A stretch of DNA of 64,000 nt from Capitulum mitella (GCA_030062745.1 CP099842.1:6491822-6555821); one strand, 5' to 3'. Positions 23,721 through 36,399 are shown, counted from the stretch's first letter. Notes: generated by a model from the letters alone, not told the origin. Numbers and translations are program-made.

Positions 23721-24879
23721 GGACGACCAGCAGAGGAAGCAGAAATGAGGATGGACTGGCCGATAGGCCAACAGACTTGCTGTTGCTGATGAGGTAACAG
23801 AAACATGTCTGACAAATGAAAAACGCGCAGACCAAGTTTGGCCTCCGATTGGTAAACATCCAAGACGATGAATAAACATGTCGTTGGTTTCAAAAGAAGG
23901 CTACCAAGACGGGACAAACATGTTTGCTTTGATACCGGGGCACAGCCCTCTAGAAGAGCACGTTAAAGTCATCGCTTCAGCTTAATTCTGGCACCGTTTC
24001 TTTCCATTTTTTCCAAGCCAGCGTTGAGCTGGATCATCTGGCATTGCGGCTTCGCCCGGCTAATTAACGTAAACATCAATAAGAAAAACGACGAGCAATG
24101 GTCGCGCAAAAAAGACGGTCGAAACTCACAGCCGTGTAACAAATCACATCACACGGACGGTTACCACAACCAGGAAGAGGAAGTAGGGAAGGCTTGGAGC
24201 GCGCGGCACGCCTCGACCTCGCCGCTCTGGGGCTCGGGAGCTGCTCGCCGGAGAGGGAGTTTGTGCCTGTCGCTGTCAGGGAGGAGGGTTTCCGCCCAAG
24301 AATCGCCAGGACAGCTGTGATTTGTCTCCAAGACGAGTCGGCTGCGTAGCAGGCGCTGCGACGTTTCAAGCCGCCAGGGACAGCAGCAGATCGGTGCACT
24401 CTGAGTCGTGGTGGCCGCCGCGCTGATAGTGAGCTTTGCCCCGGCTCACGAAAACATCGCTGTTCGCCGATACGAACGAACTTCGAATACGAACTTCCCG
24501 CTGAGCAGACGAAAGAATCCGATCTTTAAACACTTCAGCGGAACCGGCGGCGGTGTATACGACGCCGCTCGGGCTGTACGTCGCAGCTGGTGGTCTGCTC
24601 CCCGTCAGCCCGCGAGTTTATCTTTCTCGAGCGGGCGCGTCACGTGGCTGTCGTCCCACCGTACTTGCCGTACCCAGTGCGCACCGTGTTTGCCCTCGGG
24701 TTTGTTGCTATCTCGGCCCAGGGCAAGCCTGCGACTGTATCAGCCTGATGTCTTGGGCTTTCCAGATTCAGCAGCCCCTCCCAGTCCGCCCAACGTCGGC
24801 ATAACAGAGCTGCACGAGGCGTGCCCCCCCCCCGCTCGCCCCTCCCCAAACCATCCCCAGCCGACGGCTGGAAATACCA
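23721..24879. other. Gene-free stretch
   Basis: No exon can be supported. A C10 run lies near 24826. Frames on both strands lack protein-like patterns. Confidence 0.3.
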
Positions 24880-25070
24880 CGCCCCGAGGTCGAGATTTGT
24901 TTAAGGCCCTCGGGCGGCGCTGGCGAGGCCAGGCCGGCCTCCGGCGCCGCGGTCCGCCGGGAGTGGTGAGCACTCGGCAGTCCGCAGCTCGGCGGCAGCT
25001 CGGCCGCAGCTCAGGCCGCCCCGTCGCGGGTCGCGCCGGGATGGCAGCGTCGGCCATTGCCGTCGGGTGA
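24880..25070. promoter_or_regulatory. Small CpG island
   Basis: A short CpG-dense block with ggcagctcggccgcagct-type imperfect repeats. No exon attached. Confidence 0.3.
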
Positions 25071-25579
25071 AACTGCACCGTCGTCGCCTGGGGCGATGAC
25101 TGGAAAGAGCCGCCGCGAAATCGTTGTATATATGCCCGCAGCTGTTTTGGGTACGTGTGTCAGCACAGCTAGGTCTCCAATGCGACGTCACTTACAACTC
25201 TGCCGAATATACCGTTGAGGATTTTTTTCCGGTTAGCCACCGGCCTCAAAACAGTCAAAATATGTCATCACGAAATGGGAAAATAACTCGTGCCAAATCC
25301 ATGGAGCGTGCTCGGAATGTACACGCCTCAAATAGATGCCAAATGGGCATTATGTTAAGAGTCGCGACTGATTAATGTTGCTGGAATCAGTCGATCTGTG
25401 CTACAGTGCAGACATACAACTGTCCGCCCACGGACTTCAGTTATACACCTAAAATTTTATGAGTGCGACACTTTGTCATGAACAGTCACTGACGTTTTTC
25501 CAGACCTCGTATAACATCATGTCTTACGTATTCAGAGCTACCAATTGTTTTCGACATACAAAATATTCTTGTTTATCAT

Positions 25580-25880
25580 AACCGCCCTTCGTGGCTCCGC
25601 ATCCCTCATTCTCCAACCACAGCGTCGTCTATGCGCCCGAGCGTTTGGGACACTCGACCTCAGCGCGAGCCGCGCGTCGGCCGGGCCTCCGGCAGGACGG
25701 TCCGTCGGCGGCGGCGGCGGCCGACGAACCGGGCCCTGCACAATCAGCCGCCGAACAATACCGACTGTGGAGCGGTGGAACCAAGCCGGCCATTGTCGGC
25801 CGCCACGCCAGGGAACGCTTCCAGCCGGCCGAAAACTGACAATGTCCGAGTGAAGCGTAATGCGTGCGCGCTGGCGTGGT
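25580..25880. promoter_or_regulatory. Small CpG island
   Basis: A CpG-dense block including a ggcggcggcggcgg run. No credible exon. Confidence 0.3.
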
Positions 25881-26407
25881 TCGCCGGGCCGCGATTGTCA
25901 CGTGTCTTCACACCCTCGTAACCCTACACAACTAAGGTAACTGCCGCCCATTGCGCTGTCCGGTCCGTTGACAAAATGACGCTCTGTGGCTTCTTGGTTA
26001 CACGGACGCGCGTTGGCTCCGTCCAGTCTCCGTCCTCTTCTCCGGAAAAACCGACTTGGATGCGGTTTCTTGTTTTTTTTTTGCCTTGAAAAAAGGATCG
26101 CAGTAGCTCCATGAAAGGAAATGAACAGAGTTTTGTGCCGATTTCGACGATTTTTCGCAGTGAGCATGGTCACAAAAAACTCTTTGTCCACTTTTACGAG
26201 CCAAACACTAATCAGCCCTTTCACCGGACAGGCTTCGTGCCGATTCATTTCGCACGCAACTGGACATTGGACCAAGACGGCGCCAGCTTTCATGAGTATC
26301 TGAGGCAGACACCCGACGTCATCCTTCGCCGGAGCGCATGCCACGCTCGCCGTCTTCAACAACTTCGAGCCGACGCAGTCGCCAAACCAGCGGGTGGTCC
26401 GACTCAC

Positions 26408-26673
26408 TTGATCAGCTCGCCGAGAGCGGCGGCATGCAGGCAATGACGGAATGCCCCTCGGATGCCGGAGGAGTCTGCCATTCTGTTGCGAGACGTACCT
26501 CTCCACGCGCGGGAGCCAGAGAACGATTGCGAAGTGAACTGGCGACCCATGGTTGAATTCCTCAGGAGGTCCCATGCGTCTTCTTCGCCAGCCGCCCAGG
26601 TCAGAGTCTTTCGTTGCTCAAGGAATGAAGCAAGATTCATCAGTGGAACCGGGGTCGAAATGATCCATTCTAA
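26408..26673 (-). CDS. Possible internal exon, unknown protein
   Basis: Read on the minus strand, an acceptor-like ctgtcag (26674-26680) precedes a frame starting LEWIISTPVPLMN and continuing through FLEQRKTLTWAAGEEDAW. After 88 codons plus two bases it meets a donor-like gtgagt (26402-26407). Composition is balanced and the start is protein-like. A second overlapping frame on the same strand is also long (225 codons), which weakens the case. No family recognised. Confidence 0.22.
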
Positions 26674-27622
26674 CTGACAGCCGGCCACACCAGCCGACGA
26701 TTCAAAGAATCTCCCTTGGTATGCTGGGTCATCGACTCCTCGTCGATTATTTCCCAATGAGAGTCCGCATAAGCAAAAGTTCTGGCGCTAGATGACCTCA
26801 GAAGTGATCTCACATCGATATGTACAGAAACATTAGTCAGCGTCGCAGCATCTTGGGACAAATATAAACAGACAGTTCTCCTGTCAGTCTTCTCCTTGAT
26901 TCGCTCATCTTAGGGCTGGCCACAGTGAGAACCTTGCGACATCGTGTCAAAGCATATTCGAAATCAGAAACTCGCGAGAAGCACTGGGACCACTCATGGA
27001 TATATATATATATATATATATAGTGGGATTTTTCGCGAAGTGATGCAACAGTCAACAAACGCATTAACATTCTGTTATAAGAATCTAGAGGCGCTATAAC
27101 ATTTATTACAGTTACGATTATTTAACAGTTTTCCATTAGCGCTCAGCTTGTTTGACATCTGGGCTTCTTGACTCCCGCCCATGTGACCCGCAGTTTCACG
27201 GCTGAGTTCCCGGGCATGTTTTCATACATGCAATTCCAAATAAATCATGTTTGTTTCCAGACGGGGGTGAGGTCACTGACCGCGGCAGCTGCCATCCGCG
27301 ACGCCGCTGCTGCAGTGGTCCAGCCTGCCTGCAGACCACTGGCAATCAGGCCCAGACCGCATGGGTGTAACCTCTGCCGGGACTCTGGGGGACAGGACCC
27401 CCGCAGTCTTCCGGAAGTGGTGTTTTGTCCCCCTAATTTTTAAGAAATCAAAAAATAGGTATTTTCCATTGGCGACACAATTTCTTGAGCTATGAAACGT
27501 AACAAAACGAATTTTAGCCGTAGTTCGTCATGCAAGGTCCGAAATGGCCTCACCCCACCTTATCTGTTCTTGGTGGATTGCAGTCAGCACCCCCGCCCAA
27601 TTTCTGAACTGTGGCTAAACCC
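26674..27622. other. Gene-free stretch with a short (TA)n
   Basis: (TA)n at 26999-27021. CpG-poor, no exon supported. A C-rich run near 27428-27438 resembles decayed transposon ends elsewhere in the window. Confidence 0.35.
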
Positions 27623-28030
27623 ATGCCAGACCGGCCTAACAGACCACTGATCATCCGATCCAGGCCAGCCTGACAGACTCTCCGTGGACAGGTCCAGACC
27701 TGCCTGACAGATTCTCGGTGATCAGGTCCAGATCGGCCTGACAGACTCTCGTTGATGAAGTCAAAACCTGCCTGACAGACTCTCGGTGATGAGATCCAGA
27801 TCCATGCCTGGCAGACTGCCTGGCAGATGAGCCTGACAGACTCTCGGTGGTCAGGTTCAGACCTGCCTGACAGATTATCGGTGAACAGGTCCAGACCGGC
27901 CTGACAGACTCTCGGCGGACAGATCCAGATCTACGTGACAGATTCTCGGTGAACAGGCCCGCACCGGCCCCACAGACCACTGACCATCAGGTCCAGACCT
28001 GCCTGACAGACTCTCAGTGGACAGGTCTGA
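27623..28030. repeat. 34-bp minisatellite, about eleven units
   Basis: The consensus unit is gacagactctcggtgatcag followed by gtccagacctgcct. One unit is expanded by an internal duplication around 27805-27835 (tgcctggcagac twice). The last units mix in a ccactga variant. It abuts a CpG island starting near 28060. Confidence 0.9.
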
Positions 28031-28059
28031 TAGAGCCGCGGAGATCACGGAAGCTGCCT

Positions 28060-28700
28060 CATTTGCCTGGGACCCGAGGGACCGTGCACCGGCCGGGCCG
28101 CTGTCGGCGGCTCGTTAACATCGCAGCCGAGCCCGTGCACTGCACGATTTGCATCGCGACCGCGGCTCCTAGTCTCAGCCGAACAGAGGCGCCGCGCGCG
28201 CCCATGACTTATGCATGACTTGGCTTTAGCCGTCGACTCGGACCAGTTGTGCAATCAAGCCGGGCCGTCGCGCCGCGGGCCTGAAGGGGCGCCGCGCTCT
28301 GGAAATGTACTGGCTTTGTGCAGGAGGCTCGGAGGGCGGGGGCTGTCGTCAGGGCGCCCGCCGCCGCCGCCGGCCGGCCGGTGTCGCCTTTCCGGGGCTG
28401 GGGCGTACCCCGAGCGTGCCTGGACAGGCACGGCGGCTGCACTGACGCGGGCGGCGGCCCAGTGGCCGCGGTGACCCGGCTGATGCAAAGAGGCTGAACA
28501 ACAACCCTCCCTCCGACATCCCCGCCAGCAGGGAGGAGCATCTGCCCGAGCTGGCGGCGGTCTCGGGTGCAGCGCGGAGCTCTGGTGTCGGCTCGCCGGC
28601 TTCGGATTCCAGCCTGGCCCCCGGCGCTCAGAGCTGTGCCCGGAGCGCCAGTCCAGCCCACCGAAGGACACTGAACACCGGAGGACGCGCCGCCATAGGC
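28060..28700. promoter_or_regulatory. CpG island
   Basis: CpG-dense, with a ccgccgccgccgg run near 28360. Frames on the minus strand are low-complexity. It lies between the 34-bp minisatellite and AT-richer DNA. Confidence 0.4.
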
Positions 28701-29679
28701 AGCCTCGTGCTCGCTCGTCCTTCGGTGCCAGGCGGAAGTTTCACGCCCGCGCTTGAAGGGCCTCCCTCGCGAGGTGGTGGTTTTCAGGCAACTTCCTAGA
28801 TACGATGCAAAGTCGGTCCGTTGGTTTCAACATTTTCTGGACTGGCGTACACTTCTGACTTCTCGCAAGCATTCTTCTGTGGCTGAAGACCATTCACTAT
28901 TAAGCAGGACCTTACTTTTTCTCATAGCAGTAATGATGGCAAATAGCGTTTGCATTTGGAAGCGAAGCTATCAAACCACACGCGATCACTGGCATTTGCA
29001 TGGATCCCATGCCGCTAGTTGACCATTTGACATTGCTGACATGAAACAAAGAGGCCCATGACTAAGACGTCCATCATTTGTAATTCCCTCCAACGGCTCT
29101 GCAGCGGTGGTACAGGCCAAGTGTCGCGTGCCGCGATGACGTTTCACTGTCAGCAGTCGGAGAAAACATGGGACGACGCTGGCACGTCTCGCATGCTTTC
29201 TTCAATTATTCGTGCCCGGTTGATCTAGTTAGCAATGCTCCAGACCGGTAAAGCTGTTGTCGACGAGGAACGTGCCCGGCATTACTGAAAAGCTGAGCCA
29301 CGGCACGTGGCTGAAGACTGGCTTGCCTCGTTTCTGGACATTAGTCACTCGTCATCTCCGAAGAAAGCTATCAGTCCTGTCGAGTGGCATTGCTTTGTGC
29401 AGGAAGTGAAAGAGCAAAGGCGAGAAACGCAACTGAGCCCACATTCTACTTCCGGGAAAGATCGTCGCGTTCAGGAATGACTGATTGTCGTGGAGGCAAT
29501 GGTGTTCTTTTACGCGTTTTAAGTCATCTGTGACCATTCCCAAAGCCCATCATGATCCAACATAATTCTAACACTGACGTCTTTTGACGGCCTCAGCCCC
29601 AGCATTGTTCCAGCGTCGTTTGACGATTTCCAACACCATAAATTGAAAACAACAAAGGCGTCCTATAGCGGGAGACCGC
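28701..29679. other. Gene-free stretch
   Basis: No supported feature; ordinary intergenic or intronic composition. Confidence 0.3.
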
Positions 29680-30030
29680 CGTCGCCGGCCGGACCTTCCC
29701 ACGGCAGCGCCTTTCGCGCCATTGCCCGGCCGACGGCCAGGGAACACCTGACTCATTAGAGCCGTCGTCGGCGGCGGCGGCGGCGCAGTCGGCCTCCCCG
29801 CGCTCGATGCGCTCACAAAGGAGCCCCGGCCGCGCGCTCCGGCCGGGTCCGGCGACGCCGCCGACCCGTCGAGCGTGGCCGGCGGCGGCGCGTCGCCTGC
29901 GACGCGGAAACGGCTCGCGTTTCGCCGCGCCGCGCCGCGCCGGGTCTGCCGGGTCGGTCCGCCGCCCGCGACGGCCTCGGCCTGACTCCGGGCTCACGCT
30001 GCCGACACGTGAGCCGCCGGCCTCGCGTGT
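29680..30030. promoter_or_regulatory. CpG island
   Basis: CpG-dense with ggcggcggcggcgg and cgccgcgccgcgccg runs. No exon supported. Confidence 0.35.
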
Positions 30031-30529
30031 GTTTATGGATGGCTTCTAGGCAAAGTTACTGAGGGGAGCTGCGCAAAAACGGTGAAAGCCTCTGGGAAGG
30101 TTCGAGCCATTTGGGCATTTTCCACGCACCATAAATGGAGCAGTGTTGCTAAGGGTTCTACGGATTGTCTCAGCTTGAACGTCGACAGCTGCGCAACATT
30201 ATTATCGCGATTCCCATACGGTTGCCTGATGCGTTACATAGCTGACCTCAAATCCGCTCTAACCCATGAATCCGTAGAAACGTCTACGACTTCTGGCAGT
30301 CGCTGTGGTGCATTTCTTTCTTTCTCCGCCAGCACTGTCAGGGGACAAGCATTCAAGCAGTCAGATAGAGAAGATGCGCCGTATTTTTCAGGCTTCTGTT
30401 CCCACTTCTGTGATCTGTGCGGTCCAATTCGCGGGCGTGTCTCTACACAGCTGCAAAAAGCGACATCACCGAGTACTGCCGAGCAACGACGGCGCCTACT
30501 CCACTGCATATGACTGTCGCTGGCTCGGG

Positions 30530-31530
30530 CTGGGGCCCCGTGACGTCACGTGGCGCCCACGTGACTCGGCGGTTGGGGCCGGACACGCCGGTCGTGCCAC
30601 CTGCCGCCCGACTTATCGACCGCCCCCCCCCCCACACAGACTAGATCGTCGGCCGGGTGCATCAGGCGCTGCGTGGGACAGCAGCAAACATGGCGCCCGG
30701 CATGGCTGGCGAGTGCGTCAGTAGCGGCGCCCACGCCGCGGCGCGTCGGGGCGTGCGTGGGGCGGCCGCGGCGCTGGCTGTGGCGTCCCCCCCCGCGCTG
30801 CGACGCGCCCGCAGAGGCGACGCCGGATTCCAGCGGCGTCACCTGCCGGGCGGCCGATCAGCGGCCGCCGACCGCAGCCCCAGCCCGAGGTGGCCGGGCA
30901 GCGGCGGACCGCGGACCTGGCGCGGCCCGAGTAGCCGACCGCTCCCAGGCGCCGGTCCCGGCCTTCCGAGGGAAGGTAAACCGGCAGCTAACCCGCGGAC
31001 GTGCCGCCCAACGAACTTTCCTGGAGAATTCCCTCACACCACCAAAAACAAAAAACAAAAGAACAAAAACGCGAAAAGCCACTTGGATCGGTACTCGGCT
31101 TTCCGCGACCCGAACGCTTGTAGTTCCAACACGGGGGAAAGCGAGACGAACACGCTCCGGGCCGGAGCACTGACGTCAGGTCACCGAGCCGCGGCCTGGC
31201 GGGTCGGAACCCCTGGCGGGCCGTTCACCCGCCGCGGCGCTGCGGGCTCGCTCCGCATAACGAGCGCCGGAGCGGGGCGCTGCTTGCGGAACGCGGCGCG
31301 TTGCGAGAGCGCCGCGCCGCCGGGCCGTGGAACGGGAGCGGACGCTCTCTGCCCCCTCCCCTCCCCTCCCCGTACCACCGCCCGCAGCGCCCGGCCGGCG
31401 CCCGCTGCACGCCGTCGCATGGGTGGTGGCCCAATCCGGAGCGGCGGCGAGAGCGGGTTAGGTGAAAGGCCGGGCGGGTTTCGGCAGCGGAGAGCGCCGC
31501 TCTTCCGGCCATCGGCTGGCGGCGGCAAAC
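30530..31530. promoter_or_regulatory. CpG island with CRE and E-box sites
   Basis: Its left edge carries tgacgtca (30541-30548) overlapping cacgtg (30547-30552), with a second cacgtg at 30559-30564, a typical CREB/ATF plus bHLH-ZIP arrangement. Another tgacgtca lies at 31171-31178. A 433-codon plus-strand frame runs through the island and the following (CT)n tract; its composition follows the base composition, so I do not call it a gene. Confidence 0.45.
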
Positions 31531-31539
31531 ACTACCGGG

Positions 31540-31775
31540 TCTCTCCCCCCCTCTCTCTCTCCCCCTCCCTTCCTCTTTCTCTCCGATCTCTCTCTTCCTC
31601 TTTCCTCTCTCTTTATCTCCGATCTCCTCTCTCTCCCCCCCCCCTCTCTCTCTCTCTTTCTCTCTCTCCCCCTCCCTTCCTCTTTTTCTTCGATCTCTCT
31701 TTTCCCCTTACCCTCTCTCTTCCTCTCCGATCCCCCTCTTTCTCTTTCTCTCTCTCTCTCTCCCTCTCTGATCTC
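31540..31775. repeat. Polypyrimidine (CT)n tract, about 230 bp
   Basis: Almost pure C/T on the plus strand, with recurring tctctctctctccccctc and gatctc words. Such tracts can form triplex (H-DNA) and often lie near promoters. Confidence 0.9.
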
Positions 31776-33059
31776 TGCCGTCACAATCTTGCGACTGCGT
31801 CTGAGACCGCAGTCCTGGCCCGGGCCACGCACGACTGGCGCACGATCAAATATGGTGCGTATCACGCCCCGACTGTTCCAAAACCCGCCTCCTCGCGGGA
31901 GCCGTTCGATTTAGGTGCGTACCCGTGTACCCGGTGCAGACGATGGTCGTGGTGCTAGACCGTCCGGACCGGAGCCCGCCGTTCCTCGGCAGCTGATCGC
32001 GGCCAGGGCCCGTGTGATGACGTTCCTGCGATAATTCGCCCGGCGGTTTTCCGCTGGGAACTCTGCACATACCGGCGGCCGTTTGGGGAAGAGCGCTCCC
32101 ATTGTCCGGCGGAAAGCTCTCAGCCAATTCACTGTAACGGCTGTGCGATGCAGTGCGCGCCACTCGGTATTGCGCAGCGGGCAATGTTTTGCAACGCGAC
32201 GCACTAGTACATATGCGTCACCTCCGGCGAGAATGACGCAAGTGCGTAGAAACTGGCACTTTATCGTGGGCTGCAAGCCGCACTGTGTATTTCCTGGAAA
32301 CCCGCCTGCAGTCGTCAGGTGTAGGGTGTTATCTGCGTTCCGGTCAAGGGTGTGGTCGGGAGGGACGGATTTAGGAGTCAAGCGACTCCAGCACCCCGTA
32401 CCTAACAACGTCGAGGCCCTTAGAGCAAACAACCGCATGCGCTTCGGCTGACACTCGTGAAGCAACCGTCTAAACCAAAGGACGGTCCGAAATGCGACTG
32501 AAATATACAATGGTGTTGCACTCTATGGTGTTTGAGCTACTCTTTGAACCACACAGTCCACCGTAGGAATAATGGAAGAGATTCTCGCTAAGGACAGTCG
32601 GGCGGAACAGAAGTGGTGGCACCTGGGATTCGGACAGCTGATAACTGCTGTGGCTCCGATCCTTCAAGCCAAGGGCCAATGTATTCCGTGGTATCCTATC
32701 AAATACTGGGGAAGCGCAGAATCCCTCAGTGTGCATTCCAGGTCAGCCCCTAGGAGGCACTTTCGACGGCGTGGAGGAAGTACCACGAAATGACGCCAGC
32801 TCAGCCTGAGCCGGTCTGGGCTCAGGACTTTAACAGTTGCCGAACCCTCTTTACACGCCGTTACCGCACCGCTGACTTCACGACCGCCGGTTCCATCAGC
32901 GTTGTCCATTACAGCCATCGAACCCGGAGAAGAAGAAACCATTAAATTGAGATCAGGGCGTTTCGACGCCAGAAGATTGGCTGGACGAGCCGAGAAATGG
33001 TTCAAGACGGCCGCTCTGCCATCCCTTCTCTCCTCACCACGCTCAAGCCTCGTACCTAC
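31776..33059. other. Gene-free stretch
   Basis: No exon can be supported. The downstream part of a 440-codon minus-strand frame (32664-33986) passes through 32664-33059; it is reported as a finding and not called a gene. Confidence 0.3.
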
Positions 33060-33600
33060 CCAGCGTCTCACCCACGGCCCGGCGGCCTGACGCACAGCCT
33101 CGTCGGCCGCGGCGGCGTCGCCACGCAGCGCCCACCGCCGGCGACGACCGCCCGTCGAGCGGCAGCGCCACGCGGCCGCCCCAACTGCGCAGTACGGCGG
33201 CGGCATCCCAGCACGGGCCTCCCGGCCGGGAAGGAGCGGACCCAGCCGGCCGCCGCCGCAGCCCAGATACGGCGGCGGCGGCGGCGCGGCGGAGCCGCTC
33301 GGGACGACGTCTCGTCCGTCAGCGGGGAGGGGTCGGACGCGCGATGACGCATTCGCCGCGGCGGGCGTCCTTTCCGCGGCATTTGCGGCGTCCGGCGCCC
33401 CCTGCGTCGGCCCGTCGCGCGCCCGTGAAGGCGGCCCCGGGCGGCGCGGCGCGGTAAATCGGTCCTGTCTGGAGCCCTGGCCGACGTGCGTCGCAGCGTC
33501 GGCCGCGTCCCGGCCGGCAGGGAGGGCCCATGGCGCCCGACACAAAGGAGCGACCGCGGCGCCGCGGCCGGCGACGGCACCAGATCTCGGCATGCGCTGA
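33060..33600. promoter_or_regulatory. CpG island
   Basis: CpG-dense, with ggcggcggcggcggcgc and ccgccgccgcag runs. Crossed by the long 440-codon minus-strand frame. Confidence 0.4.
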
Positions 33601-33654
33601 ATGGCCGGGCGAAACTCGTGGCGCAGTCTGCCACGGCTGGCAGTCGGTCGGGCC

Positions 33655-33775
33655 TGACCACTTCCCTGCACTGGCGACTTGCCGTCATTGGCGACTTGCC
33701 TGCACTGGCGCTTTGCCAGCACCGGTGATTTGTCTGCGCTGACGATTTGTCTGCGCTCGCCACTTGCCGGAACCG
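33655..33775. repeat. 16-bp minisatellite, about seven units
   Basis: The unit gcactggcgacttgcc is repeated with substitutions (e.g. gcgctgacgatttgtc). Confidence 0.75.
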
Positions 33776-34179
33776 GCCAACGTCGCGGCATGACTGGAAT
33801 GAAAATCTCGTTGCGCATACAGGGGTCTGGTATTACCCAAGAGACGCCAGAAACGGGCATATGAGCCTTTCCAATGCACCACCACCCACGAGGCCGGAGC
33901 TGAGGGCCATTGTCTACGCATTCGACCCGTCTGTACAGGCCAATGCCATCAAGATACGCGGCATCAGCCGTCATTCCTCGAGACATGTGGCATGCGCGTG
34001 CCAGCCGAGCCCTACTGTGATACGAGTTGCGGGGACAACTGCCTTTCGCCGTGGCTAAGCGGTTGCCGCTGGTTGTGCAACAGGCATCGTTCAGCTATCA
34101 GCGCGATTTTTCCTCTCGGATTAGATTTTCAGGTCAAGCACTGGGCGATGATAGAACCAGCTCGCGCCGCTGAGCCGGC

Positions 34180-34920
34180 GGGTGCCGGTAGGTTTCGGCC
34201 CTGCCCGCGTCCTAGATTTTCCCGCTGTCGCGGCGGGCGCTCCGCGAGCGGGCCGGCCTGTCGCTAAGCCATGAGAGGCCAGAGACCGTGCCTCGCTGCC
34301 CCCCCCCCCCCCACCGCCCCCGGGCGAGCGACGACTCCTCCGTCGACGGTTCACCGGCGGAGGGTTGGTACCCGCAGCTGGTGACCTGCTGGCGGCCGCC
34401 GCCTCGGCAGGAGCGGGTCGTCCGCCGGTCGGCGCGGCCCGCCGCCGTCAGCCCGGCTACCTGCCGCCGTGCCGGCGTGTTTACACGGGTTGCGACAGCG
34501 CGGCCTGTCGTGCGGGCCCCGACCTTTCACGTGTGAGAGCGTTCGTGGCGACGCTGCGGCGGCGGCGGCCGCGGCGCGGCCGAGGCCGGCGTCGGTCGAG
34601 CGCCGCCCGGCCGCCTGCCGAGCACAGGAGCGCGCCCAGGCAGGCTGAGCCGGAGCTTCCCGTGCCCTCTGTCCCGAGCCCCGGCGGCAGCTGCGACCTG
34701 CGGCGGCGCTCGGCTGTCGCCAAGGGCCGGGGTCGGGGAGCGCCGGGAGCGGACGCTCTCTCTGACTCAGCCCAGAGGTCTCAGTCGTCACCCTCGCCCT
34801 CCCTGGCCGCGCCTCCGGGGAATCAGCGCAGAGAGAGGCCACGTGGGCGGCGGAGGCGGTGACTCGGGATGGGCTGTCGTCGCCGATAACGCCGCTCCGC
34901 CAGCGCCCGGGGCAAACCAC
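34180..34920. promoter_or_regulatory. CpG island
   Basis: CpG-dense, interrupted by a C13-14 run near 34300. Plus- and minus-strand frames over 160 codons are Arg/Ala-rich and not credible as proteins. Confidence 0.4.
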
Positions 34921-35155
34921 TCCATTGACCCGGGGCAAGCAAACCTCCGTGCGCCATCAGACAGGTGTCGGCCGCATCCAAGCGTCAGAATATTCGTCAG
35001 AAACCTCATGAGGGGTTTGTCGGAGAAACCGTTTTCGGCCTCCCGGATTCGGCGCTCCCGCGTGAAACAGCGTAGTGAGCACGCCACCCTGGTTCCGGAG
35101 CTGGCCGGCGAGAGCGTTGCTCGTAACCTGTGCGTTAAAAGATAACGCCGGTCCA

Positions 35156-35520
35156 CAGTCAACATACCACCGGCTCCACCAGTCCACAGTCAACGTACCA
35201 CAGGCTCCACCAGTCCAAAGGCAGTGTTGAAAGGTTGCGTCGGTCCACACCCCGCGAATCACGAGGATCTGCCAGTCCCCAGTCCGTGTGCACGGGACTC
35301 GGCAGTCCGGCGTCGGTGTCTGACGTGGCTATTGACAGTCCGTGTGTCACGGGACTCTGGGGACATGGTTACCGACACAGTTCGTGTGTCACGGGACTCT
35401 GGGGACATGGTTATCGACACAGTCCGTGTGTCGTGGGACTCTGGGGACATGGTTATCGACACAGTCCGCGTGCCACGGGTCTCGGCAGTCCGGCGTCGGT
35501 GTCTGACGTGGTTATCGACT
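35156..35520. repeat. Composite minisatellite: 31-bp pair, then 42-bp units flanked by longer variants
   Basis: Two 31-bp units (cagtcaac...ggctccaccagtc) come first. A second array has three 42-bp units (core cacgggactctggggacatg) between two longer variants. These share about 45 nearly identical bases (35291-35335 and 35474-35519; core cagtccggcgtcggtgtctg). The short unit looks like the long one with an internal deletion. 42 bp is a multiple of three, so the 14-residue repeat (TVRVSRDSGDMVID) is open in frame, but no flanking coding signal supports a gene. Confidence 0.85.
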
Positions 35521-36399
35521 CCAGTCGGCGGTCCTCAGTGCGTTCGTCTGTCGCCGATAGCGACGATCGACGCTTCCATGCATCAGCTTCGAGTGGTTCA
35601 ATAATTTACAGTCTATCAGCCCAGCTGACATTTCCAGTCATCCTCTCTGTAGCTCATTATCAAATAAAACATCTATGAAAACAGATTGCGCCATCAATAT
35701 GACGCCTAGCCTTTATTTCGGAGTTATTGCATTTTCATATTTCCTCTTTCAAACAAGCCGTGAATAGATCAACGTCGCTGAGTACAGTGGTGACACTGTT
35801 CTCACCACCAGCATGTCATCAGCTTCAGCTCTGGTCAGCATGACGCAAGGTCTGAAGGGGACTGATTCACCGGACATATGTTGATATGGTCTACATTCTG
35901 ACGACATTTATCAGAAAACGGTGGAAGAACATTTCACAGTAGAGTACAGTAGACATCCCATGAGTAGACATCCCATGGGCGATATCAACGTTTCTTATGC
36001 GTTTCCGTCTGAATGTCAGAACTAAGCGTCATGCGCAGCGGAAGACAAGACGAACATTACAAGACTGCAGAAAAACTGAATTTCCTCAGAATATATGCTC
36101 ATGGATCGCTTCTGTAAGTAAAAATTTTTAAGCTGACGGACACCCAGTGCTCCTGGCATGCTGAAGCCATAGTCTGCTGAAAAGAAAGCACAAATCCAAG
36201 GCTTATGTGCGGTACAATGCACTGAAGAGCGCGGGTTATCATGCACCTTCCTGCGGCCTACATCCGCAAGCATCACGACCTAGGCTTCTGACGACCCACA
36301 TCCTTCTAGGAGCCTGGCAGAAGCACGCCCACGGAACAGGAGGGGGAACTGTGCATTCCATCGGGTCATCGTTTCCAGGCCTATTGGCGCCGTCGCAAC
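35521..36399. other. Gene-free stretch
   Basis: AT-richer, no supported exon or repeat. Confidence 0.3.

Noticed and set aside
30657-31958. 433-codon plus-strand open frame
   Set aside because: It runs through a CpG island into a (CT)n tract and its residues (Arg/Ala/Pro, then Ser/Leu/Pro) simply mirror the base composition. No domain visible.
34045-34090. gtggctaagcggtt, resembling a Leu/Ser tRNA A box
   Set aside because: No B box at the right distance and no clover-leaf.
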